A stretch of DNA of 64,000 bases from DRTC01 sp964521025 (GCA_964521025.1 CAZFPK010000003.1:62001-126000); one strand, 5' to 3'. Numbered from the stretch's first letter, positions 36,254-44,868 are shown. Translations and numbers: made by a program. The notes: generated by a model not told the origin, from the sequence alone.

Positions 36254-36317
36254 TTTTGATCCTTTGTGTTAGCGATTTTTTTTCATTTATGCTTTTAGCA
36301 TTGTTAAAAGTAGATGT

Positions 36318-37112
36318 TCAAATAATTATTTTGAACCCTAATCCTGCCTTGTTATATTTTTCTATTTCTGCTTTGAAAAACTTGTTTTGCTGTTCACAAA
36401 TAAAATTCCGGAAAATGGAAAGATCTTCTTTTTCTTCTGTTTCATTTAAAGCATTTATATAATCAACTCTATCTTCGGTGAATATTTTCACATAAGGCTG
36501 CTCGTGATACATTAAAATGTAATTCGTAAATAATCTTGATAACCTGCCGTTCCCATCGCTAAATGGGTGAATATTAACTAAATTATAATGGACATCGGCA
36601 GAAAGTTTCAATATTTCAATTTCATCCGAAATGGAAACAAGTTTTTCATTTGTTTTAGTAAATAGACGATCCAGAAGTGAAGGAACTTTCTTAAAATCAG
36701 GAAAATACTTTTTATCGACATAAACCTGGACTAATCGCAAATCACCTTTCGCTGTATCGAATGTCCCGCTTACCGAGCTTACAGTTTGTCCGGTATTTTT
36801 CATCAAAATAGAAACGGTTTCCTTCAGAAAAATATTAGAAAAAGGTCTTTTTATCTTTGCTTGATCTTTTAAAAATTTGAAAGCATTAAAATGGTCTTTT
36901 ATCATCAAATGATCTTTCAGCGGTTTTCCTTTTGCGGTAATATCTTTATCCAGCAAAACTTGCGTATCTGTTTCTGTTAATGAACAACCTTCGATTTTGG
37001 TAGAATGGTAGATAATAGAGATCATACAGAACTTCTCATAATCGATATTATTTTGCAGCTTTAAATCTAAATACTTCTTCCTGTTTTTTGCTAATTCCTT
37101 CCACATTTCCAT
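36318..37112 (-). CDS. Fic-domain protein (class II, N-terminal inhibitory helix)
   Basis: Fic enzymes transfer AMP or related groups from a nucleotide to proteins. The active-site motif HPFSDGNGRLSR is complete near residue 182. The N-terminal YHSTKIEGCSL near 35 matches the inhibitory (S/T)xxxE(G/N) motif, so the protein is auto-inhibited. At 264 residues it lacks the C-terminal winged-helix extension of many class II proteins. No antitoxin gene adjoins it, in keeping with self-inhibition. ATG follows GGAGAAATT. Confidence 0.9.
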   Translation of the reverse strand: MEMWKELAKNRKKYLDLKLQNNIDYEKFCMISIIYHSTKIEGCSLTETDTQVLLDKDITAKGKPLKDHLMIKDHFNAFKFLKDQAKIKRPFSNIFLKETVSILMKNTGQTVSSVSGTFDTAKGDLRLVQVYVDKKYFPDFKKVPSLLDRLFTKTNEKLVSISDEIEILKLSADVHYNLVNIHPFSDGNGRLSRLFTNYILMYHEQPYVKIFTEDRVDYINALNETEEKEDLSIFRNFICEQQNKFFKAEIEKYNKAGLGFKIII

Positions 37113-37431
37113 AATTTCTCCACCAAAGAAATATTCATTTATCTATGGTTTGGATAAATTGCTCTTTGACGAATGCATAAAAACAATTGTTCTCACCAAA
37201 CCAATGTAGCGTAATAAACACAATAGCGTTTATTCCTCGTTTAACATCACTCCTTTTCAATTTTTCAAAAACCATGAGGATAAATAAAAATGATGAAAAT
37301 TGATGTCAATATTTAAAACAGATTGCGATGAAATTAGGAAAAGGAAACTAAAACATCACTGAAATAGATAGTACCTAACCTTCCAGGATACAGGAAGTTA
37401 GAATTATCTCAGAAAAAAAACAAAAAAATTA
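37113..37431. other. Divergent intergenic region, Fic to Rrf2
   Basis: A perfect hairpin, AATAAAC/GTTTATT, lies at 37213-37234 with an eight-base loop. Otherwise the region is A-rich without a supported gene. The Rrf2 promoter follows immediately. Confidence 0.4.
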
Positions 37432-37471
37432 TTGACAGCAAAACGGTCTTTTTGGTATTTGAATACCAAAA
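37432..37471 (+). promoter_or_regulatory. Promoter and palindromic operator of the Rrf2 redox cluster
   Basis: TTGACA at 37432-37437 serves as -35. A perfect palindrome with ten-base arms TTTTGGTATT/AATACCAAAA around TG occupies 37450-37471, exactly over the expected -10 (TATTTG at 37456-37461). An Rrf2-family dimer bound here would repress its own gene. The site lies 20 bases before the start codon. Confidence 0.7.
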
Positions 37472-37489
37472 TAATAAAAAGGGGATGCA

Positions 37490-37891
37490 ATGAGCAGTTT
37501 ACTCAATGTCTCGGAAAGTGTTTTTCTGGCATTACACGGGATGGTCGTCATCGCGAAAGCTGCTCCGGAAAAAGTAAGAGTAAAAGAGCTTGCTTTGGAA
37601 CTAAAAGCATCGGAAGCACATCTGGCAAAAGTTTTTCAGCGTCTTCACAAAAATGCGCTGGTAAGATCGACACGTGGACCAACCGGAGGTTACAGTTTAA
37701 ACGATCCTCCGGCAGAAATCAGTTTACTGGATATTTATGAAGCTGTCGAAGCAAAGGTAAATACGGATATCTGTCCGTTCGGGAAATTAGACTGTATGTA
37801 TGAATCCTGCGTTTTTGAAAGTTCCATCGATACGCTTGCTCAAAATATTTATACCACATTTGCTAATTTGAAATTAGCGGATTATTTATAA
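37490..37891 (+). CDS. Rrf2-family transcriptional regulator with cysteine cluster
   Basis: A DNA-binding regulator of 133 residues. The winged helix shows VKELALELKASEAHLAKVFQRLHKNALVRSTRGPTGGYSL (about 33-72), the Rrf2 signature. Three cysteines (CPFGKLDCMYESC, spaced x6 and x4, about 98-110) are the usual Fe-S ligands in IscR/NsrR-type members, so it probably senses oxygen, NO or cluster status. It heads a plus-strand group with cupin, ferredoxin and hydroxylamine reductase, its likely targets. ATG follows AAAAAGGGGATGCA. Confidence 0.92.
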   Translation: MSSLLNVSESVFLALHGMVVIAKAAPEKVRVKELALELKASEAHLAKVFQRLHKNALVRSTRGPTGGYSLNDPPAEISLLDIYEAVEAKVNTDICPFGKLDCMYESCVFESSIDTLAQNIYTTFANLKLADYL

Positions 37892-38024
37892 TTTATGGAT
37901 TTCAATAACCGTGTTATTATGAAACGAAGGAGTCGTTTTCGTATGAAAAAATATCATGGATGCTTTACTTCCAAGGAAGTATAAAAAAAAATCCACCGGG
38001 AGGGTGGAGATACAGGAGAAAAAA

Positions 38025-38363
38025 ATGGAAATCAGAAACTACAAAGATTTGGAAGTCGCACCAAATCCGCACGGGATCGATGCTTTCAGACTTTATGACA
38101 AAGAACATGCCCAGATCATGCATTTGTATCTAAAACCGGGACAAAGCCTGAGACCGCACAAAACTCCGGTCGATGTTGCTTTTTACATCCTGGAAGGAAC
38201 GCCTTCGATTTTAGTTGGAGAAGAAAAAGTTAAGGTTAAGAAAGACGATATCGTGGAAAGTCCCAAAAATATCGTACATTGTATTTATAATGAAACGGAA
38301 AAATTAGTTCGCGTTTTGGTAATGAAACTGCCGAAACCGACAGCAAAGACTATCCTGGTTTAA
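38025..38363 (+). CDS. Small cupin-domain protein
   Basis: A single-domain cupin of 112 residues: IMHLYLKPGQSLRPHKTPVDVAFYILEGTPSILVGEE forms motif 1 and KDDIVESPKNIVHCIYNET motif 2. The histidines at PHKTP and VHCIY are candidate metal ligands, though the usual HxH pair of motif 1 is reduced to one His. The ATG at 38025 follows ACAGGAGAAAA; a longer frame from 37956 has no ribosome site and passes through a CCACC/GGGTGG hairpin. It probably belongs to the stress cluster; its ligand is unknown. Confidence 0.85.
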   Translation: MEIRNYKDLEVAPNPHGIDAFRLYDKEHAQIMHLYLKPGQSLRPHKTPVDVAFYILEGTPSILVGEEKVKVKKDDIVESPKNIVHCIYNETEKLVRVLVMKLPKPTAKTILV

Positions 38364-38541
38364 AAATTTGACACACGGATTACACGGATTGAATGGATCA
38401 AATTCAATTTTGTTCAAGGATTTTCTCAGATTAAACGGATCTAATTCAGTCTTGTTCAAGGATTTTCCCGGATTGAACCGATAAAAAAAACTTTTTATCC
38501 GAGTTTATCCGTGTAATCCGTGAGCAAAAAGGAAGGAGTAA
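38364..38541. repeat. Direct and inverted repeats of the ACACGGATTACACGGATT type
   Basis: ACACGGATTACACGGATT at about 38373 is mirrored by ATCCGTGTAATCCGTGAG at about 38505. Between them are two copies of TTGTTCAAGGATTTTC(T/C)C about 47 bases apart. A related ATCCGTGAGCAAAA tail occurs at about 61780-61793. No gene is present. Confidence 0.7.
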
Positions 38542-39372
38542 ATGAAAAGACAAATAATCGAAATAGATGAAGCAAAATGTGATGGCTGCGGGATTTGCGT
38601 TCCGAATTGTCCGGAAGGTGCTTTACAGATCATTGACGGCAAGGCAAGATTGATCAGCGATCTTTTTTGTGATGGTTTGGGAGCATGTATCGGTGAGTGT
38701 CCGCAAGGTGCGATCGAAACAGTAGAGAGAGAAGCCGAACCCTATGATGAAGCGAAAGTCATGGAAAATATCATCAAAGCAGGACCGAACACGATCAAAG
38801 CTCATCTCAAGCATTTAAAAGATCATGATCAAAAGGAATTCTTTGGGCAGGCAGTTGCTATTTTATTGAAGAAAGGTCTTCCCATTCCCAAAATCGATGA
38901 AGACAACTGTCCGAGTGGAACCTGTCCTGGAGTTAAAGAGCATTCCATCAAAAGAGAAGAAAAACCGGAGGCTCCGATGAAAATGGAACTGAAATGGGAA
39001 TTAAAATCAGAATTAAAGCAGTGGCCTGTCCAACTCCATTTGATGAATCCGAATGCTGCTTATCTCGATAATGCTGATCTGCTCATTGCCGCAGATTGCG
39101 GACCATTCGCTTTTGCTGATTTCCACCGTCGCTTTATCAAAAACAAGATCGTGATCAATTTATGCCCGAAACTTGATAAAGGGATCGATTCTTATGTGGA
39201 AAAATTAGCGGAAATATTCAAAAACAAAAATATCAGATCTTTAACAGTTGTCAGGATGGAAGTTCCCTGTTGCGGAGGGATCGAGTGGATAATTCAAAAA
39301 GCAATGGAAAAAGCAGGAAAATTCCTGATGGTGAAGGTAAATGTTATTTCGATAGATGGGAAGATTATTTAA
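38542..39372 (+). CDS. 4Fe-4S ferredoxin-type protein associated with hydroxylamine reductase
   Basis: The protein of 276 residues has an N-terminal ferredoxin module. The first motif, CDGCGICVPNCPEGA, is complete; the second, CDGLGACIGECP, lacks one Cys of the usual four, as I recall for this family. Further cysteines (DNCPSGTCPG near 132, ADCGPF near 192, VPCCGG near 246) suggest an additional metal site. The C-terminal part, AADCGPFAFADFH...KNKIVINLCPKLD, is conserved in anaerobes. Next to hcp, it probably passes electrons to it. ATG follows AAGGAAGGAGTAA. Confidence 0.87.
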   Translation: MKRQIIEIDEAKCDGCGICVPNCPEGALQIIDGKARLISDLFCDGLGACIGECPQGAIETVEREAEPYDEAKVMENIIKAGPNTIKAHLKHLKDHDQKEFFGQAVAILLKKGLPIPKIDEDNCPSGTCPGVKEHSIKREEKPEAPMKMELKWELKSELKQWPVQLHLMNPNAAYLDNADLLIAADCGPFAFADFHRRFIKNKIVINLCPKLDKGIDSYVEKLAEIFKNKNIRSLTVVRMEVPCCGGIEWIIQKAMEKAGKFLMVKVNVISIDGKII

Positions 39373-39406
39373 AATAACAAATAACAAATAACAAATAACA
39401 AATAAC
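39372..39406. repeat. Heptanucleotide repeat (AAATAAC) x5
   Basis: Five perfect units start at the last base of the ferredoxin stop codon, followed by degenerate AAATTTC and AAATAAA units. The rest of the 39373-39526 gap is A-rich and contains the AAAGGAGG ribosome site of hcp. Confidence 0.9.
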
Positions 39407-39526
39407 AAATTTCAAATAAATTCCAATAAGAAAAAATTAAATTCCAAACCGTGAAGGACTTGGTTTTGCTTGGAATTTTGAACATTGAAATATGAGATTT
39501 TAATAAAATAAAAGGAGGTTCATACT

Positions 39527-41188
39527 GTGAGTATGTTCTGTTATCAATGTCAGGAAGCGGCTGGAGGAGTAGCCTGCACCGGAAAAGCAGGTGTTTGCGG
39601 AGTAAAAGACGAAGTGATCCATTACCAGGATCTCCTTGTTCACCTGCTGAAAGGAATCTCAATTTTCAGCACAAAAGCACGGGAATTGAAAATCGAGAAT
39701 AACGATGTTAACGAATTTGTGATCAAATCACTTTTCAAGACTATTACGAATGTGAATTTCACCAAAGAGGAGTTTTATAAAGACATCCAAAAAGCGTTGG
39801 AATTGCGGGATGTGATAAAGAAATCTCTAATTTCAGCAAGTGGAAAAGTGAATGAAGATGAACTTCATACCACCGCAGTTTGGTCTCCGAAAAATGATGC
39901 TGAATTAAATAAAAAGGCTGAAGATATCTGTGGCAGGATCGATGCCCCGAATGAAGATATTCGCTCTCTGCGGGCTCTTACTTTATATGGTTTGAAAGGA
40001 ATGGCTGCGTATTACGATCATGCTTCGGTTTTGGGTTATAAAGATACAAATTTAGATGCGTTCATGCAAAAAGCTCTTTGCAATCTCACAAATGACGATT
40101 TGACTGTTGATGAAAACATCGCTCTGGTTATGGAAACAGGAAAATTCAGTGTGGATGCGATGGCACTTTTGGACAAAGCAAACACCGAAACTTACGGAAA
40201 TCCTGAGATCACGGAAGTGAACATCGGAGTGAGAAGCAATCCTGCGATCCTGATTTCAGGACACGACCTGAAAGATATGGAAGAACTTCTAAAACAAACA
40301 GAAGGAAGCGGTGTGGATGTTTATACTCACAGCGAAATGCTGCCTGCAAATTATTATCCCAAGTTAAAAAAATATGAACATTTTGTGGGAAATTACGGAA
40401 ATGCCTGGTGGCAGCAAAAAACAGAATTCGAGAAATTCAACGGCGCTGTTTTGATGACAACTAATTGCCTTATACCTCCGAAGGAATCGTATAAAGAAAG
40501 AGTGTTTACGACAGGAAATGTTTCCTTCCCGGGTGTAAAGCACATTGCAGACAGAAAAAAAGGCGAGCAAAAAGATTTTTCTCCGGTTATCGAACTGGCA
40601 AAAACACTTCCCGCACCAACCGAGATCGAAACAGGAAAAATAATCGGCGGATTCGCTCATAATCAGGTTTTAGCATTAGCAGATAAAGTTGTGGAAGCAG
40701 TTAAATCCGGTGCGATCAAAAGATTTGTCGTAATGGGTGGATGCGATGGAAGGCAAAAAGGGAGAAGTTATTTCACGGAAGTTGCGCAAGAACTACCCAA
40801 AGATGTTGTTATCCTCACTGCCGGTTGTGCCAAATATCGTTACAACAAACTCGATCTTGGTACTATCGACGGTATCCCCAGAATTCTGGATGCCGGACAG
40901 TGCAACGATAGTTATTCTCTCGCCGTTATCGCCCTAAAATTGAAAGAAGTTTTTGGTTTGGAAGATATCAACGACCTGCCGATCTCATTCGATATTGCCT
41001 GGTATGAGCAGAAAGCAGTAACCGTTCTTTTGGCTCTGCTTTATCTCGGTGTGAAAGGAATTCACCTTGGACCTACACTCCCCGCTTTTCTGTCTCCGAA
41101 AGTAGTAAAAGTTCTGGTGGAAAACTTTGATATCAAACCTACCGGCGAAGTAAAAGCCGATGTGGAAGCGATGATGGAAGGGAAATAG
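39527..41188 (+). CDS. hcp: Hydroxylamine reductase (hybrid-cluster protein)
   Basis: Hcp reduces hydroxylamine or NO, protecting anaerobes from nitrosative stress. The N-terminal Fe-S motif is C5-x2-C8-x8-C17-x6-C24. The hybrid-cluster ligands are visible in VDVYTHSEMLPANYYP, GNYGNAWWQQK, MTTNCLIPP, VMGGCDGRQKGRSYF, LTAGCAKYRYN, and GQCNDSYSLAVIALKL. At 553 residues it has normal length. I prefer GTG 39527 because AAAGGAGG is eight bases upstream; ATG 39533 would lie 14 bases away. It is the likely effector gene of the Rrf2 cluster. Confidence 0.96.
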   Translation: MSMFCYQCQEAAGGVACTGKAGVCGVKDEVIHYQDLLVHLLKGISIFSTKARELKIENNDVNEFVIKSLFKTITNVNFTKEEFYKDIQKALELRDVIKKSLISASGKVNEDELHTTAVWSPKNDAELNKKAEDICGRIDAPNEDIRSLRALTLYGLKGMAAYYDHASVLGYKDTNLDAFMQKALCNLTNDDLTVDENIALVMETGKFSVDAMALLDKANTETYGNPEITEVNIGVRSNPAILISGHDLKDMEELLKQTEGSGVDVYTHSEMLPANYYPKLKKYEHFVGNYGNAWWQQKTEFEKFNGAVLMTTNCLIPPKESYKERVFTTGNVSFPGVKHIADRKKGEQKDFSPVIELAKTLPAPTEIETGKIIGGFAHNQVLALADKVVEAVKSGAIKRFVVMGGCDGRQKGRSYFTEVAQELPKDVVILTAGCAKYRYNKLDLGTIDGIPRILDAGQCNDSYSLAVIALKLKEVFGLEDINDLPISFDIAWYEQKAVTVLLALLYLGVKGIHLGPTLPAFLSPKVVKVLVENFDIKPTGEVKADVEAMMEGK

Positions 41189-41263
41189 TTTTTTACCGCA
41201 AAGGCGCTAAGGAAAAATGAGCCATATAGTCACGATGACACCAAGTGGTTTGAATATAGAAAG

Positions 41264-41286
41264 GGGCAACCTTTAATTGGTTGCCC
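41264..41286 (+). terminator. Hairpin after hcp
   Basis: Perfect eight-base arms GGGCAACC/GGTTGCCC around a seven-base AT loop, 76 bases after the hcp stop. No T-run follows immediately, so it may be an attenuated or protein-dependent terminator, or a repeat. Before it, 41196-41215 holds ACCGCAAAGGCGCTAAGG, a relative of the repeat at 26926. Confidence 0.5.
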
Positions 41287-41332
41287 GTGTACATGTGGTG
41301 ATTACTTAAAAAAAGGGTTTTAGATTATCACT

Positions 41333-41719
41333 TTATCTCTTATCAATCAATTCTAATTTAACTTTTTTCACTTTTTTTGCATCTTCAAGTGCTTCTTCCA
41401 TTTCAGGAACATAAAAACTATCTGGATATCTGAGTTCAACTGCATAATCGGTTAAATATTCCAAACCTTTCAGGTCATGGAAGGCAGGATCAAATTCACG
41501 GCATTTTCTTAAAATAACTGCAATGTTATGAGTTTTGATTGGTTCTACATTTTTAGCAATTAAATATGGCTTTAAATACTTTTCCACAGCCTGCTGTGAA
41601 TGATAGCAAATCGTATCAGCAACTGGATTAGCAGAGGATAACTCATTGGAAATAATCCTCAGGTTTTTCTCTGCTTTGATCTTCCACTTCTCGATCTAGA
41701 ATTCTATAGCATCTTCCAT
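41333..41719 (-). pseudogene. HEPN-domain gene interrupted by an in-frame TAG
   Basis: From ATG 41719, preceded by GAAGG, the frame reads MEDAIEF, then TAG at 41696-41698. It continues IEKWKIKAEKNLRIISNEL and the HEPN hallmark CYHSQQAVEKYLKPYL, ending LELIDKR at 41333. The whole length of about 128 residues matches HEPN proteins of the MNT/HEPN toxin-antitoxin type, so a single substitution (for example TTG or TGG to TAG) broke it. A GTG within QAVEKYL could start a truncated product lacking the first helix. Confidence 0.8.
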
Positions 41720-42029
41720 ATTATTTTGCCTTCATTATAAATTACCCTTGATAAAGTTGGTAAAAACCTTTCTTCATTAAAACTGCTTTCCGTTTTCAAA
41801 ATAAAATCTACTTCGAGTCCATTTTTACTTGTTTCACTATAAAGATAATTCAAAATACTTTTCGCTCTTTCCATCAGATTTCTTTATTTAACAGGATAAC
41901 GATATCAATATCACTTTTTTTGTTTGCGTTGCTTTGAGCATAACTTCCAAACAGATAGATTTGTTTTGTGTTTTCGATTCTTTTCAGAATGATTTTTCTT
42001 ATTAATTCAAAATCTTTTTGCGAATACAT
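41704..42029 (-). pseudogene. MNT-type nucleotidyltransferase gene split by a frameshift
   Basis: From ATG 42029 (GGAG upstream) the frame encodes 51 residues with the nucleotidyltransferase motif LFGSYAQSNANKKSDIDIVIL, then stops at TGA 41874-41876. A second frame starting at the overlapping ATG (41874) gives 56 residues, MERAKSILNYLYSETSKNGL, then EVDFIL and RVIYNEGKIIW, which is the normal C-terminal half of MNT proteins. Together they make the expected 105-110 residues, so one frameshift has split the gene. It ends over the start of the broken HEPN gene. Confidence 0.78.
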
Positions 42030-42195
42030 TTTATCTCCAGAATTTCAATATTGCTTAAAAAACATCTCCCAAGATCCAGTCAAGTTTTTCAATCCTTTTG
42101 CTTTCATTTGATTATTGAAAAAGAATCCAAATTATCTCATGTAAAATTCCCCGGGTATTGTGATATAATCAAAAGCGGGGAAATTTTTTATAAAC
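42030..42195. other. Short gap between the MNT remnant and the ribosomal terminator
   Basis: AT-rich sequence with CCCCGG-like fragments near 42148 and 42174. I see no gene or repeat that I can support. Confidence 0.3.
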
Positions 42196-42236
42196 AAAAA
42201 AAAGGCTGTCCCGACATAAACCGAACAGCCTTTTTT
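42196..42236. terminator. Bidirectional terminator of the ribosomal superoperon
   Basis: AAAAAAGGCTGT (to 42209) pairs with ACAGCCTTTTTT (from 42225) around a 15-base loop. Read on the minus strand it gives a GC-rich stem followed by a T-run right after rplQ; on the plus strand it also ends in Ts. Confidence 0.9.
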
Positions 42237-42251
42237 AATTGTTCTATAATT

Positions 42252-42659
42252 CTATTTTGCAATATCTTTAGTCTTTATTTTCTCATCTTGATGAGTGATA
42301 TCCTTACCTTCGATAAATTCGATGATCGCCATTGGAGCGCAATCACCTCTGCGGATTCCATTCTTCAAAACACGTGTATAACCACCGTTCCGGTCTTCGT
42401 ATTTTGGAGCTAATTCATCGAAGGCTTTTTTCACGAGAGTGCGGTCATTTAAGATCTTGAAAGCAAGCCTGCGATGGTGAACAGTTCCTTTTTTGGCATA
42501 AGTTATTACCCGTTCTGCTAAACTGCGGATTTCTTTTGCTTTAGCTTCGGTTGTATTAATTCTACCGTGCTCAACCAATGAACCGACCAGGTTTTTTAAC
42601 AATAATTTTCGCTGATCACATACCCGACCGAATTTTTTCCCTCTAACTTTATGTCGCAT
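42252..42659 (-). CDS. rplQ: Ribosomal protein bL17
   Basis: Large-subunit protein near the peptide exit tunnel, 135 residues. The opening MRHKVRGKKFGRVCDQRKLLLKNL and the block GRINTTEAKAKEIRSLAERVITYAKKG are diagnostic, and GGYTRVLKNGIRRGDCAPMAIIEF closes the conserved part. A C-terminal charged extension of about 17 residues (KDITHQDEKIKTKDIAK) is modest. It is the last gene of the superoperon, four bases after rpoA and just before the terminator. Confidence 0.97.
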   Translation of the reverse strand: MRHKVRGKKFGRVCDQRKLLLKNLVGSLVEHGRINTTEAKAKEIRSLAERVITYAKKGTVHHRRLAFKILNDRTLVKKAFDELAPKYEDRNGGYTRVLKNGIRRGDCAPMAIIEFIEGKDITHQDEKIKTKDIAK

Positions 42660-42663
42660 TGCT

Positions 42664-43680
42664 TTAATCCTTTTTAACTGTTACTTTATTTTTTGCTTTG
42701 TTGATTTGTCCTTGTTTTCCCTTCACATCAAATCCGAGATGAAGATCGTATTTTTCTAAGAGAACATTGATCTCTTCCAGGGATTTCTTCCCAAAATTTC
42801 TGTATTTCAGCATCTCATTTTCAGTTTTCTCGATCAGTTCTCCTATGGTATCGATCTTGGCTGCGGAAAGACAATTACTGCAGCGAACGGAAAGTTCCAG
42901 TTCATTGACATTAGTGGTTAGAATTTTTTCCATTCTTTCCAACTCGGGATCCATCTCGACTTCTTCGATATATTCCGGTTCTTTTTCAAACAGAACGACC
43001 TTATCATAGAGGTCACGCAAGATCTTGGCAGACAGGTAAAGTGCATCTTTAGGATCGATACTCCCGTCTGTACTGATTTCTATTGTCAGTTTATCATAAT
43101 CGATTCTTTCATCGACTCTTTGGTTGGAAACATTAAAATTAACTTTAGTTATGGGAGAATAAATCGAATCTATGGGAATCACACCAACAGGTTTATCTTC
43201 CATATTGTGTTTTTCAGCCGAACAATATCCTCTCCCGATCCCTGCCCAAAGTTCCATCCTGAAATCTACATCTTCCGTCATTTCGAGGAGGACAAGGTCT
43301 TTGTTGATAATTTCGATGTTTTGGGTTTCCTTAATATCAGCAGCAGTAACAACACCAGCACCTTTGTGTTCTAAAATTAACATTTCTTCCTTGACTGATT
43401 CTGTCTTTATGACTAATTTTTTTAATCTTAAGATCAAATCTACAAAATCAGAATCTGAGCCGGGAACAGCAGTAAATTCATGATGTAAACCTTCGATTTT
43501 AACAAACCGGATGGCTGCTCCCTGGATCGATGATAAAAGAACTCTCCTCAAGGTATTTCCAATAGTTGTACCAAATCCGGGTTCTAACGGTCCGATTTCA
43601 AAACAGCCATATTTCGGGTTGTATGTATTCTCATCAACTTGAACTTTATCAGGTAATTGTAAAGGTTCAAGAAACATCAT
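42664..43680 (-). CDS. rpoA: RNA polymerase alpha subunit
   Basis: The protein of 338 residues has the N-terminal assembly domain (FEIGPLEPGFGTTIGNTLRRVLLSSIQGAAI, about 27-57) and the C-terminal DNA- and activator-binding domain (LELSVRCSNCLSAAKIDTIGELIEKTENEMLKYRNFGKKSLEEINVLLEKYDLHLG in sequence blocks, about 258-312). The length is normal, with a lysine-rich tail of about 20 residues. It follows rpsD after a gap of 127 bases containing a CTAAG/CTTAG hairpin, which is a possible internal control point. Confidence 0.97.
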   Translation of the reverse strand: MMFLEPLQLPDKVQVDENTYNPKYGCFEIGPLEPGFGTTIGNTLRRVLLSSIQGAAIRFVKIEGLHHEFTAVPGSDSDFVDLILRLKKLVIKTESVKEEMLILEHKGAGVVTAADIKETQNIEIINKDLVLLEMTEDVDFRMELWAGIGRGYCSAEKHNMEDKPVGVIPIDSIYSPITKVNFNVSNQRVDERIDYDKLTIEISTDGSIDPKDALYLSAKILRDLYDKVVLFEKEPEYIEEVEMDPELERMEKILTTNVNELELSVRCSNCLSAAKIDTIGELIEKTENEMLKYRNFGKKSLEEINVLLEKYDLHLGFDVKGKQGQINKAKNKVTVKKD

Positions 43681-43807
43681 AAAATTCTCCTCTTTTTTGC
43701 CGTAAGAACACGAAGCAGCGGCGATATTTTTATTTCTAAGTGCATCTCGATGAACTTAGCGGCTAATTAACTTTGTTTGATGATCCTTAATAAATTTGAA
43801 GTACATC
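43681..43807 (-). promoter_or_regulatory. rpsD-rpoA intergenic region with hairpin
   Basis: This is one of the longest gaps inside the alpha operon. A CTAAG/CTTAG hairpin with a GTGCATCTCGATGA-type loop lies near 43736-43759, and the rpoA ribosome site GAGGAGAATTTT lies at its 3' side. A role in translational feedback by S4 is possible but not shown. Confidence 0.35.
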
Positions 43808-44443
43808 TTATTTTGAATAATATTCTACGATCAGACGCTCATCGACATCCAGGGCGATTTGTTCACGGGTCGGAATACTGACAATTTTCCCTATGAACTT
43901 ATCCTTATTAACATCGAACCATTCATAAGTAGCAACATCTGTTGAAGCTTCGATAGCTTCCTGGATCAGGGGCATATTTCTACTTTTTTCTTTGATAATG
44001 ACTTCATCTCCCGGTTTTACTAAAAAAGACGGGATGTTCACTTTCCGATCATTTACAATAATATGACCATGATTGATGATTTGTCGTGCTGATTTCCTCG
44101 AAGGTGCAAAACCCATGCGAAAAACAATATTGTCCAGCCGGGTTTCCAGGAATTGCAGTAAATTCTCACCTGTAACTCCCGATTTTTTTGCAGCCATCTT
44201 AAAGTATTTCCTGAACTGTCTTTCCAGGATCCCGTAGATCCTGCGGACTTTCTGTTTCTCTCTTAAATGAATTCTATAGTCACTTGCTCGTTTTCTAAAA
44301 CCTTTTACACTGCCGTGTTCCCCCGGAATGAAAGGTCTTCTTTCAAATGCGCATTTATCAGTATTGCAGCGCGTTCCTTTGAGGAATAATTTTGTCCCTT
44401 CTCTTCTGCATAATTTACATGATGATCCGGTATATCTTGCCAT
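43808..44443 (-). CDS. rpsD: Ribosomal protein uS4 (zinc-type)
   Basis: Primary assembly protein of the small subunit, 211 residues. The N-terminal region CKLC...CNTDKC retains four cysteines, marking the zinc-binding C+ form. The RRxYGILERQFRKYFKMA and LLQFLETRLDNIVFRMGFAPSRKSARQIINHGHIIVN blocks (S4 domain) are typical. S4 often regulates the alpha operon by binding its own mRNA. It starts 11 bases after rpsK. Confidence 0.97.
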   Translation of the reverse strand: MARYTGSSCKLCRREGTKLFLKGTRCNTDKCAFERRPFIPGEHGSVKGFRKRASDYRIHLREKQKVRRIYGILERQFRKYFKMAAKKSGVTGENLLQFLETRLDNIVFRMGFAPSRKSARQIINHGHIIVNDRKVNIPSFLVKPGDEVIIKEKSRNMPLIQEAIEASTDVATYEWFDVNKDKFIGKIVSIPTREQIALDVDERLIVEYYSK

Positions 44444-44454
44444 ACTTGAATTCC

Positions 44455-44853
44455 TTATATTCTTCTTGTTTTTCTCGGTCGGCAGCCGTTATGAGGAATT
44501 GGAGTTACATCGGTTATGGAAGCGATTTTCAAACCGTTCGCATCCAAAGACCTGATCGCCGATTCCCGGCCACCGCCCGGGCCCTTGACCAAGACCTGAA
44601 TTTTATTGATCCCCATATCCAGAGCAGTTTTTGCTACTTCTGCCGCCGCCAATTGAGCAGCAAAGGGAGTACTTTTTTTCGAACCTTTATAACCTATCTT
44701 GCCGCCGCTCGACCAGGTAAAAACATTTCCTGCTTTATCCGAGAGACTTACAATAGTATTGTTAAAACTGGAGTGGATATGAGCAACTCCTTCATTCGAG
44801 GACAGACGGATTCTTTTTTTCTTAGTTTTTTTTTGTACTGTTTTTTTAGCCAC
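44455..44853 (-). CDS. rpsK: Ribosomal protein uS11
   Basis: Platform protein of the small subunit, 132 residues. After a basic N-terminus come GVAHIHSSFNNTIVSLSD, VFTWSSGGKIGYKGSKKSTPFAAQ and the ending VTPIPHNGCRPRKTRRI, all typical. It lies between rpsM and rpsD as in most bacteria. Confidence 0.97.
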   Translation of the reverse strand: MAKKTVQKKTKKKRIRLSSNEGVAHIHSSFNNTIVSLSDKAGNVFTWSSGGKIGYKGSKKSTPFAAQLAAAEVAKTALDMGINKIQVLVKGPGGGRESAIRSLDANGLKIASITDVTPIPHNGCRPRKTRRI

Positions 44854-44868
44854 TATTTCGCTCCCTTT

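Noticed and set aside
38364..38541. Small RNA or riboswitch upstream of the ferredoxin gene
   Set aside because: The inverted arms match a repeat type also seen at 61.7 kb, so a mobile or dispersed element explains it better.
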